In this document: positions 1 to 6,268 of the stretch, in pieces | Layout: each line of letters opens with the position of its first letter | Numbering within the stretch: the stretch's first letter is position 1 | From: CALFCE01 sp964411665 | GTDB taxonomy: Bacteria > Pseudomonadota > Gammaproteobacteria > Granulosicoccales > Granulosicoccaceae | Reading direction: 5' to 3' | NCBI GenBank assembly: GCA_964411665.1 | Contig: CAYPMR010000126.1 | Coordinates: forward strand, 1 to 7,795 | DNA: 7,795 nucleotides | Program-made: the position numbers and the translations under genes | The notes under the pieces: model-generated | What the model was told of the DNA's origin: nothing | Database searches by the model: none | Seen by the model: the letters and a program-made list of their open reading frames with translations, nothing else

Positions 1-2
1 AT

Positions 3-107
3 GAATGTTTGGTTGATATTGGCAATGGCAATGGCAATGGCAATGGCAATGGCAACGCTGGTAGTTGTGCTACGTGGGACGTAAATTTATATTACATTTC
101 CTTTTAG
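3..107 (+). CDS. C-terminal fragment of an upstream gene, hypothetical, with Gly-Asn linker
   Basis: An open frame enters from the left edge and ends at TAG 105-107. It reads ECLVDI, then six Gly-Asn pairs, then AGSCATWDVNLYYISF. A low-complexity Gly-Asn linker followed by a short Cys-containing beta-like tail is typical of secreted or surface proteins, but only about 34 residues are visible, so no family can be named. The two Cys flanking the linker could pair. I prefer this frame over the other two because frame 2 contains stops and frame 1 gives a Met-Ala repeat with no sign of translation initiation. The gene points the same way as the two large secreted-protein genes that follow, and its stop lies 85 bp before the first of them. 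The true start is outside the window. Confidence 0.5.
   Translation, partial: ECLVDIGNGNGNGNGNGNAGSCATWDVNLYYISF
21..56 (+). repeat. Hexanucleotide tandem repeat (GGCAAT)5 + GGCAAC
   Basis: Five perfect GGCAAT units are followed by one GGCAAC unit. In the open frame that ends at 107 this encodes (Gly-Asn)6. Because the unit is six bases, a gain or loss of units by slippage would change linker length without breaking the frame. Confidence 0.9.
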
Positions 108-150
108 AAAGGAACAAGCATGCGTTCCGTCAATTAAACTGTACCCACAA

Positions 151-162
151 CAGTTGAAACTG
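151..162. promoter_or_regulatory. Dyad CAGTT-GA-AACTG upstream of the first paralog
   Basis: A perfect inverted repeat, CAGTT (151-155) and AACTG (158-162) with a 2-bp centre, lies 30 bp upstream of the start codon. The second paralog has the same half-sites with a 3-bp centre (2460-2472). Its position fits an operator or a small RNA hairpin. It also marks the left edge of the exactly repeated block. Regulatory function is inference. Confidence 0.3.
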
Positions 163-1490
163 ATAAGGGTATCGGAAGCAGGAGATAAAAATATGTATAA
201 CGCTAACCGAGGTTATTACATGGCAATCATTCGATACAGCCTGCTGTGTCTGCTTTGCATGGCTGGATTCAATGCCAACGCTGATACGCAAACGCCCACA
301 ACACGCATAACATCAAATTTAAATAATCTGGTAGCAGGCTCAGTCACGCTAAGTGGCAATGCCACTGACCAAGGCGGTAGTGGTGTAGACCGTGTGTTTG
401 TGAGTATCCGCAACAATGCAGGGATGTTTTTCTACGACGGTGCGTTTCGATCAGAAGACACCGTTACCTTCCGGCACTTGAATGTAGCGAACGGGACGGA
501 TCAATGGTCAATCAGTTTGCCACTGCTGCCAGCTGGTAGCTATGAGGTGACAGCGCGTGCGCGTGATGGTGCACGTAATCAGAACCCACAGGTTAGGGAC
601 AGACGCACAGTGGTTGTGCAGCCGCGCAATACAACCTCATCCGGCGGTGCAAATTCACTCGTACAGGGCAATACGATCCGCTTCCCAAACAACGACTATT
701 ACCAGGTGCAGAGCGCCGACGGTACACGCAATATCTGTGAAGGTGAACGTGAGTGTGATGTCGCTGATGGCACGTATTTGGTGATTAACCACACGACGGG
801 TGAGCGTATCAGAGGTGTTGTTGTCGGCAATGGCAGTGGCAGTAATACGAGCAGTGGCGGTAGCAATACGGGCAGCTCTTCAAACAGCAGTTCAGGGATG
901 GGGGGCTTTACCGTCAGTGGCAATACGATTCGTTTTTCAAACGACGACTACTACCAGGTACAAACGGCAGGCGGTACACGCACAATCTGTGAGGGTGAGC
1001 GTACCTGTGATGTCGAGGACGGTACGTATATCATCATTAATCACACGAGCGGTGAGCGCTACACCGATGTTGTGGTCAACAACGGCATCAACGCCGGTAA
1101 GCCGGAATTTGAAGATATCACGGTCAGCGGTAATACGATTCTGTTGTCGAACAGCAATTTTTACTATCAGGTACAGAGCGCAGGCGGTACACGCACTATC
1201 TGTGAGGGTGAACAATCCTGTGAAGTACCCGACGGCACCTATCTAGTGATCAATCATACGACAGGTGAACGGTTTGGGAATATTGTAGTCGGCAACGACG
1301 AACTGTTGGCCAGCAGTTTCGATCCAATTGTAGCTGACTCGGTCATCACGGTCACAGGCAACACGATTAGCTATCCGGACAACGGGTACTATCAAGCACA
1401 AACGGCTGATGGATCACGCAGCATCTGTGAAGGAGAGCGCTCGTGTACGGTGCCGGATGGTGAGTATGTGGTGATCAATCACACGACTGG
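158..1490 (+). repeat. Perfect 1333-bp direct repeat, copy 1
   Basis: Line-by-line comparison with 2468-3800 shows no difference over 1333 bases at a constant offset of 2310. Similarity extends slightly further on both sides. On the left, CAACAGTTG (148-156) is shared, with a 1-bp indel before the exact block. On the right, after one synonymous C/T difference at 1491, GAACGT (1492-1497) is shared and then the copies diverge. The block covers leader, ribosome binding site, signal peptide, Ig-like domain and nearly all of the four modules. No terminal inverted repeats or transposase lie at its ends. Confidence 0.97.
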
Positions 1491-2415
1491 CGAACGTTCT
1501 TCTGGCATCTTCGTGCCAGGTGCTCAAGGAGATAGTCAAGATAACAGTACGATTACGACTGACAACTACCGACGCATATACGAAAACATGGTTGCCAGAC
1601 TTTACACTGGTTTCTATCGGCCGTTTTTTGACAGTATGCAGTTTTCTAGTGATGCCACATTGGTATCAGAAACCGTATTCGGCCCGTTTACAGATCAGGT
1701 TTTTACTTGCAATGGCGGGGGAGGCTATGAAACAAACGACGTGCGGGGTGGCGCACAGGGCACTTTCACAATAGAAATTAATGATTGCTTAGCTAATGAT
1801 GTGCTTTTCAACGGTAGATTTTCAGACGTAGCAACCTTTGGTAGCCCTTTTAGTTCATCGTCAGTATGGACAGACTACAGCTCTGTTAGATCTGATTCGG
1901 ACCGAATAGATATGTTGCGGTACAGTTCGGGTAGAGGTGGAAATCAAATTAGCAGTAGTTTTTCTTTTTCGATATCAGGATACCAACTATTAAACGGCAA
2001 TATTATTGAGAGGGTGGAGAGAGCGTTATCTAGTGTGATTCGTGACAGGGAACCGATATTTAGCGGTGAAAGCACGAACCCGGAATTTAGAGGTAGGTTT
2101 ACTCTCGATGTTCTGGATGGCGTTCTCGACTCACAAGTGATAAGGCTTGAAGCGTCAGAAGGTTTTGCTGGGCTAACGTTGCTTGCGAACCGCGCAATTC
2201 CCGTGTACACCACAGGCCAGTTAGAGATTGTTGCTGAAGACGGAAACAGAATATTGATTGACGCAGACAATGGCGACCCTGAAACATTTACAGCGTCAGT
2301 GACAACTGCCGGTTTTGCTGAGACTTTTACCGTGCCGTGGAATGAAAATAATATTCCCCCCTGTTTTCAGGTTAATACTGAAGACTACAGGGCGTGTGCC
2401 ATGGACCGTCAGTAA
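193..2415 (+). CDS. Large secreted repeat protein, paralog 1 (Ig-like domain, four C-x5-C modules, variable C-terminal domain)
   Basis: This is a 740-residue exported protein of unknown function. ATG 193 is chosen because AGGAG lies at 180-184 with an 8-bp spacer; an in-frame TTG at 154 lacks such a site. Residues 1-30 form a Sec signal peptide (hydrophobic stretch IIRYSLLCLLCMAGF, probable cut after ANA before DTQT); no lipobox is seen. Residues about 31-145 resemble a bacterial Ig-like domain (LSGNATDQGGSGV... then AGSYEVTARARDGARNQ). Four related modules follow at about 157-212, 241-296, 311-367 and 387-442, each with ICEGExxC and a near-constant INHTTGER core, giving Cys pairs 182/188, 266/272, 337/343 and 412/418, probably disulfides. 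A Ser/Gly linker (about 214-239) separates modules 1 and 2. Residues 436-740 are a beta-rich C-terminal region (C506, C532 followed by x7-NG, PW at 715-716, further Cys 724 and 735). The first 435 residues are identical to those of the downstream paralog and the rest is almost unrelated. A surface, binding or adhesive role is only inference. Confidence 0.88.
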   Translation: MYNANRGYYMAIIRYSLLCLLCMAGFNANADTQTPTTRITSNLNNLVAGSVTLSGNATDQGGSGVDRVFVSIRNNAGMFFYDGAFRSEDTVTFRHLNVANGTDQWSISLPLLPAGSYEVTARARDGARNQNPQVRDRRTVVVQPRNTTSSGGANSLVQGNTIRFPNNDYYQVQSADGTRNICEGERECDVADGTYLVINHTTGERIRGVVVGNGSGSNTSSGGSNTGSSSNSSSGMGGFTVSGNTIRFSNDDYYQVQTAGGTRTICEGERTCDVEDGTYIIINHTSGERYTDVVVNNGINAGKPEFEDITVSGNTILLSNSNFYYQVQSAGGTRTICEGEQSCEVPDGTYLVINHTTGERFGNIVVGNDELLASSFDPIVADSVITVTGNTISYPDNGYYQAQTADGSRSICEGERSCTVPDGEYVVINHTTGERSSGIFVPGAQGDSQDNSTITTDNYRRIYENMVARLYTGFYRPFFDSMQFSSDATLVSETVFGPFTDQVFTCNGGGGYETNDVRGGAQGTFTIEINDCLANDVLFNGRFSDVATFGSPFSSSSVWTDYSSVRSDSDRIDMLRYSSGRGGNQISSSFSFSISGYQLLNGNIIERVERALSSVIRDREPIFSGESTNPEFRGRFTLDVLDGVLDSQVIRLEASEGFAGLTLLANRAIPVYTTGQLEIVAEDGNRILIDADNGDPETFTASVTTAGFAETFTVPWNENNIPPCFQVNTEDYRACAMDRQ
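661..1518 (+). repeat. Four imperfect in-frame module repeats in paralog 1
   Basis: The module copies lie at about 661-828, 913-1080, 1123-1293 and 1351-1518. The shared protein pattern is V-x-G-N-T-I, then YYQ-x-Q-(S/T)-A-(D/G)-G-(T/S)-R, then ICEGE-x-x-C-x-V-x-DG-x-Y, INHT(T/S)GER and a final hydrophobic strand such as VVVGN. The third copy has one extra residue. DNA similarity is strongest in the segment coding INHTTGER, for example ATCAATCACACGAC in copy 4. I do not recognise a named family. Confidence 0.85.
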
Positions 2416-2456
2416 CAGAAATACTCAGCGTATGGCTGAAACAGGGCAGATATTCT

Positions 2457-2472
2457 CAACAGTTGGTAACTG
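2457..2472. promoter_or_regulatory. Dyad CAGTT-GGT-AACTG upstream of the second paralog
   Basis: This is the counterpart of the dyad at 151-162. CAACAGTTG (2457-2465) matches 148-156 exactly, and the half-sites CAGTT (2460-2464) and AACTG (2468-2472) flank GGT instead of GA. The sequence further upstream (2416-2456) does not match the region before the first gene. Any promoter driving this gene therefore either lies in the preceding unique stretch or depends on the shared leader. Function as operator, hairpin or recombination site is unproven. Confidence 0.3.
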
Positions 2473-3800
2473 ATAAGGGTATCGGAAGCAGGAGATAAAA
2501 ATATGTATAACGCTAACCGAGGTTATTACATGGCAATCATTCGATACAGCCTGCTGTGTCTGCTTTGCATGGCTGGATTCAATGCCAACGCTGATACGCA
2601 AACGCCCACAACACGCATAACATCAAATTTAAATAATCTGGTAGCAGGCTCAGTCACGCTAAGTGGCAATGCCACTGACCAAGGCGGTAGTGGTGTAGAC
2701 CGTGTGTTTGTGAGTATCCGCAACAATGCAGGGATGTTTTTCTACGACGGTGCGTTTCGATCAGAAGACACCGTTACCTTCCGGCACTTGAATGTAGCGA
2801 ACGGGACGGATCAATGGTCAATCAGTTTGCCACTGCTGCCAGCTGGTAGCTATGAGGTGACAGCGCGTGCGCGTGATGGTGCACGTAATCAGAACCCACA
2901 GGTTAGGGACAGACGCACAGTGGTTGTGCAGCCGCGCAATACAACCTCATCCGGCGGTGCAAATTCACTCGTACAGGGCAATACGATCCGCTTCCCAAAC
3001 AACGACTATTACCAGGTGCAGAGCGCCGACGGTACACGCAATATCTGTGAAGGTGAACGTGAGTGTGATGTCGCTGATGGCACGTATTTGGTGATTAACC
3101 ACACGACGGGTGAGCGTATCAGAGGTGTTGTTGTCGGCAATGGCAGTGGCAGTAATACGAGCAGTGGCGGTAGCAATACGGGCAGCTCTTCAAACAGCAG
3201 TTCAGGGATGGGGGGCTTTACCGTCAGTGGCAATACGATTCGTTTTTCAAACGACGACTACTACCAGGTACAAACGGCAGGCGGTACACGCACAATCTGT
3301 GAGGGTGAGCGTACCTGTGATGTCGAGGACGGTACGTATATCATCATTAATCACACGAGCGGTGAGCGCTACACCGATGTTGTGGTCAACAACGGCATCA
3401 ACGCCGGTAAGCCGGAATTTGAAGATATCACGGTCAGCGGTAATACGATTCTGTTGTCGAACAGCAATTTTTACTATCAGGTACAGAGCGCAGGCGGTAC
3501 ACGCACTATCTGTGAGGGTGAACAATCCTGTGAAGTACCCGACGGCACCTATCTAGTGATCAATCATACGACAGGTGAACGGTTTGGGAATATTGTAGTC
3601 GGCAACGACGAACTGTTGGCCAGCAGTTTCGATCCAATTGTAGCTGACTCGGTCATCACGGTCACAGGCAACACGATTAGCTATCCGGACAACGGGTACT
3701 ATCAAGCACAAACGGCTGATGGATCACGCAGCATCTGTGAAGGAGAGCGCTCGTGTACGGTGCCGGATGGTGAGTATGTGGTGATCAATCACACGACTGG
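2468..3800 (+). repeat. Perfect 1333-bp direct repeat, copy 2
   Basis: This block is identical to 158-1490. It starts 53 bp after the stop codon of the first paralog and ends inside the conserved core of the fourth module of the second. A single synonymous difference (GGC versus GGT, Gly) at 3801 is followed by six shared bases, and the sequences then differ throughout. Confidence 0.97.
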
Positions 3801-4767
3801 TGAACGTCTTCAGGCGATTGTTGGTGGTCAGACGAATAACCAATCAGCCACACTGCGCATAGAAGATGCACCTCTATTGATTCGTGCAGCGACGTTGTCG
3901 GACTTTCTTATGGATGAAATTGTTCTAACACAATTTGCTGATAGCGCGTCCTCTCCAACGTTAGCAGGTATTCCAAATCCCTTTATGAACACTAGAATTC
4001 CGCAGTCGGTCTCCTTTACGCCAGACGTTATTAGAGCTGATGGAACTGTGATGCGTGTTTCGGGAAGAACAGCCTGCAATGAAAGCGGCATTGTATTCGA
4101 CCGTGGATTTTTTGTGTTAGTAACGGAAAATTCTGCTAATGGTGGTACTGAACAGTACTACGATCGATGTGAAGTAGATGCTTTTCAGCTTAACGGATTA
4201 GTGTCTTTCGAATTCGGTGACTTTGAAGAATTAGATGAATTTAATGACATTAATTTGCGAGATTTAAATACCATTTATAATTTCCAGAATTTTGAAGTTA
4301 CAGACGATAGTCGCGCAGTTACAGTAAATGCAGATAACCTAATTGCTCGAAGAGAGGTACTAGGTTTTGAAATAGATCCAATTACGGCTGACTTTTTAAT
4401 TGAAGGGGTAGTTCAAACGTACACCGTCACTGATTCAACGGGTTCGTTTGCACTGCGAGATGTCGACATCAGTCAGTCGAGGTTTTCCGGTAACGACGCA
4501 ACCACCAGTACGTTTGTAGTTGAGACCTTAAACGGTCAGACCATTAATGCCCAAGGTGCGATTACCGATGTGTTCCGGTCATCACCGGATGGTGAATTTC
4601 TGCAATCCGGTGTGTTGGTAGTTACCAGCGGAAACAGCACATTAACAATTGAAGCAAACGACCAATCAACCTATTTGGTGACACTGGAGCGTGATGGCAG
4701 TGTTATTACAGAGATACTGCCCTGGTCAGGCACAGAGCTGCCGGTGCCTGCTTTAGCACTTCTATAA
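2503..4767 (+). CDS. Large secreted repeat protein, paralog 2 (same N-terminal 435 residues, different C-terminal domain)
   Basis: This 754-residue exported protein of unknown function starts at ATG 2503 with AGGAG at 2490-2494. Residues 1-435 are identical to paralog 1: signal peptide 1-30, Ig-like region about 31-145, then four modules whose Cys pairs are 182/188, 266/272, 337/343 and 412/418. From residue 436 the sequence changes completely (LQAIVGGQTNN versus SSGIFVPGAQG). The tail strand still fits the module consensus, so the break falls inside module 4. Residues about 445-754 are acidic and beta-rich. They keep landmarks seen in the paralog: C525, then C556 followed by x7-NG (564-565), and near the end G-x-L and PW (740-741). 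The two C-terminal regions are therefore probably distant versions of one domain. The gene lies 87 bp after the stop of paralog 1 in the same direction and could be co-transcribed or have its own promoter in the duplicated leader. Confidence 0.88.
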   Translation: MYNANRGYYMAIIRYSLLCLLCMAGFNANADTQTPTTRITSNLNNLVAGSVTLSGNATDQGGSGVDRVFVSIRNNAGMFFYDGAFRSEDTVTFRHLNVANGTDQWSISLPLLPAGSYEVTARARDGARNQNPQVRDRRTVVVQPRNTTSSGGANSLVQGNTIRFPNNDYYQVQSADGTRNICEGERECDVADGTYLVINHTTGERIRGVVVGNGSGSNTSSGGSNTGSSSNSSSGMGGFTVSGNTIRFSNDDYYQVQTAGGTRTICEGERTCDVEDGTYIIINHTSGERYTDVVVNNGINAGKPEFEDITVSGNTILLSNSNFYYQVQSAGGTRTICEGEQSCEVPDGTYLVINHTTGERFGNIVVGNDELLASSFDPIVADSVITVTGNTISYPDNGYYQAQTADGSRSICEGERSCTVPDGEYVVINHTTGERLQAIVGGQTNNQSATLRIEDAPLLIRAATLSDFLMDEIVLTQFADSASSPTLAGIPNPFMNTRIPQSVSFTPDVIRADGTVMRVSGRTACNESGIVFDRGFFVLVTENSANGGTEQYYDRCEVDAFQLNGLVSFEFGDFEELDEFNDINLRDLNTIYNFQNFEVTDDSRAVTVNADNLIARREVLGFEIDPITADFLIEGVVQTYTVTDSTGSFALRDVDISQSRFSGNDATTSTFVVETLNGQTINAQGAITDVFRSSPDGEFLQSGVLVVTSGNSTLTIEANDQSTYLVTLERDGSVITEILPWSGTELPVPALALL
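2971..3828 (+). repeat. Four imperfect in-frame module repeats in paralog 2
   Basis: The copies lie at about 2971-3138, 3223-3390, 3433-3603 and 3661-3828. The first three, and the fourth up to base 3800, are identical to the set in paralog 1. The last strand of the fourth module (LQAIVGG) is specific to this gene. Confidence 0.85.
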
Positions 4768-4776
4768 TTGCGGTGA

Positions 4777-4829
4777 TCAGACGTTGTCTGACAGTTACAG
4801 GTGTTGCTGGCTCTAGCTTGTTTAGAGCC
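4777..4829. terminator. Two inverted repeats downstream of paralog 2, possible terminator
   Basis: Two stems follow the stop codon of the second paralog. The first is TCAGAC (4777-4782) with GTCTGA (4786-4791) around a 3-base loop. The second is GGCTCTA (4809-4815) with TAGAGCC (4823-4829) around a 7-base loop. Neither is followed by a T run, so they do not match a classical Rho-independent terminator. They may protect the transcript end or act with Rho. The rest of the gap to the P450 gene (4830-4953) shows no convincing promoter; TACAAT at 4929-4934 is a possible -10 box without a good -35. Confidence 0.35.
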
Positions 4830-4953
4830 GCCTACAGCAGCCGATAGCTCGCACTTCAGCCGAATTAACCAGGTCAGTTTCGCCTGCATGGCATAAAATA
4901 ACTGCAGATTGCCGATAAAAAGGCACCCTACAATCAACGATAGAACAGTCATC

Positions 4954-6252
4954 GTGAGTAAAGACCAAGAAGGGGCTTATCACAAATTGCGGATGCCACC
5001 CGGTGCCAGACCGACAGGCTGCCCTGTGGATAGCGAATTTACGACATTCAATCCTGACTATCTTGCGAATCCCTATGCGCAATTACGCAGGTTGAACCGG
5101 GAACAGCCTATTTTCTACAGTGAACAACTGGGATATCTGGTTGTAACAAAATTGGATGATGTGCTGGAAATTTTCAAAGATCACGATAACTTTTCGTCCG
5201 AAAACGTCCAGGACCCTGTTTTTCCCATTTGCGAAGAAGCTGCCCAAGTTCTAGCGGCCGAGGATTTTAATCCAGTTGCTGTTATGTCCAATCGTCAACA
5301 ACCCGATCACGGACGTATCCGCAAATACACACGCGATGGATTCTCTGGTAGGCGCATGAAACAACTGGAGCCCTACATTCGTAGGCGTTGTAACGAATTG
5401 ACAGAGGCGATGCTTGCCAATCCAGAACCGTTCGATTTCATAAACGGATTTGGCCACCCTCTGCCTGGACAAATTATTTTCAGGTTTATTGGCTTTCCAG
5501 AAGCAGATGACGAACAACTGATGCAATGGACTAATAACCGTTTGTCCTTCACCTGGGGCAAGCCAGGTCCTGATGAGCAAACAGCGATTGCGGACAAAAT
5601 GCTTAAATACTGGCGATATTGTCGAGAGTTTGTTGCTAAAAGAATGAAACATAAAGAAGACGATTTTACTTCTGAATTACTCAGTGCTCATGAAAAAAAT
5701 CCGCAGGAACTTACTTACCGGGAGGTCGAATCAATAATCTATGGTTTGTCTTTCGCTGGGCATGAAATTGTCAGTAACTATCTAAGCAACGCCTTGCTGT
5801 GCTTGCTGCCAAGGCGCGAAGTCTGGCAATCGCTTGGTGAAGATTCTTCGCTGATTCCAAATGCATTGGAAGAAGTGCTTCGGTTCGAGTCGCCGCAAAC
5901 AAGTTGGCGGCGAATAACCAAAAGCGATTGCGTATTTAAAGAAATTTCCATACCTGCTGGCACACAGGTATTTTTGTCCCTGGGTGCTGCTAATCATGAA
6001 GACGCCACTTTTGATCAGCCGGATCAGTTTGACATACACAGAAAAAATGCCCGTAAACATGTGTCTTTTGGGCACGGCATTCATTTTTGCCTGGGTGCCC
6101 GCCTTGCCAGATTAGAGGCAGAAATAGCGATTGAAACGCTGGCTGGGAAGGTGCCTTCTTTACGTCTGGTTGAAGATCAAACCCTGAGCTATTCAGCGAA
6201 CATAACTTTCCGTGGTCCCGAATGTTTAATGGTTGATTGGGATCGAGCCTGA
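4954..6252 (+). CDS. Cytochrome P450 (CYP superfamily monooxygenase)
   Basis: This is a soluble bacterial P450 of about 432 residues, expected to hydroxylate or otherwise oxidise a hydrophobic substrate with O2 and electrons from a ferredoxin or similar partner. No redox partner is encoded in this window and the substrate cannot be read from the sequence. Family hallmarks, numbered from GTG 4954, are: the I-helix motif FAGHEIVSN around 268-275, the K-helix E-V-L-R at 307-310, and the heme loop FGHGIHFCLGARLARLE with ligand Cys379. In the I-helix the usual Thr after the acidic residue is Ile272 (ATT 5767-5769), which is unusual. The N-terminal stretch PPGARPTGCPVD with FNPDYLANPYAQLRRL resembles many bacterial P450s. 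No membrane anchor is present. The start is uncertain: GTG 4954, ATG 4993 and an in-frame TTG at 4909 all lack a well-spaced ribosome binding site. I chose GTG because MSKDQEG followed by the Pro-rich stretch is a natural N-terminus. A downstream gene follows after 16 bp. Confidence 0.93.
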   Translation: MSKDQEGAYHKLRMPPGARPTGCPVDSEFTTFNPDYLANPYAQLRRLNREQPIFYSEQLGYLVVTKLDDVLEIFKDHDNFSSENVQDPVFPICEEAAQVLAAEDFNPVAVMSNRQQPDHGRIRKYTRDGFSGRRMKQLEPYIRRRCNELTEAMLANPEPFDFINGFGHPLPGQIIFRFIGFPEADDEQLMQWTNNRLSFTWGKPGPDEQTAIADKMLKYWRYCREFVAKRMKHKEDDFTSELLSAHEKNPQELTYREVESIIYGLSFAGHEIVSNYLSNALLCLLPRREVWQSLGEDSSLIPNALEEVLRFESPQTSWRRITKSDCVFKEISIPAGTQVFLSLGAANHEDATFDQPDQFDIHRKNARKHVSFGHGIHFCLGARLARLEAEIAIETLAGKVPSLRLVEDQTLSYSANITFRGPECLMVDWDRA

Positions 6253-6268
6253 ACTAACACTCTAGCGC

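Noticed and set aside
1..84. Short Met-started frame giving a hydrophobic peptide with a Met-Ala repeat, resembling a signal peptide or tiny membrane protein
   Set aside because: It is another reading of the GGCAAT repeat, the ATG coincides with the arbitrary window edge so no ribosome binding site can be seen, and the frame ending at 107 gives a more protein-like linker and tail.
154..192. Possible 13-residue N-terminal extension of paralog 1 from TTG 154
   Set aside because: The well-spaced AGGAG before ATG 193 and the identical arrangement at 2503 in paralog 2, where the extension is not present, favour the ATG.
557..1246. Overlapping open frames inside the paralogs on both strands, such as 557-784, 800-1246 and 937-1215
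   Set aside because: They lie wholly within the well-supported frame, have low-complexity or Arg/Val-rich shadow composition, and are duplicated simply because the DNA block is duplicated.
193..2415. Lipoprotein signal in the paralogs because of Cys residues in the hydrophobic segment
   Set aside because: The Cys residues sit inside LLCLLCMAG without a small residue (Gly/Ala/Ser) just before Cys as a lipobox requires, while ANA before Asp31 fits signal peptidase I.
158..3800. Insertion sequence or composite transposon explaining the duplicated block
   Set aside because: The block contains only part of a coding region, has no transposase, and its ends show no terminal inverted repeats or target-site duplication.
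661..3828. CRISPR-like or noncoding repeat array from the regularly spaced similar segments
   Set aside because: The spacing follows protein modules in one frame, the copies are imperfect at DNA level, and their conservation follows amino acids.
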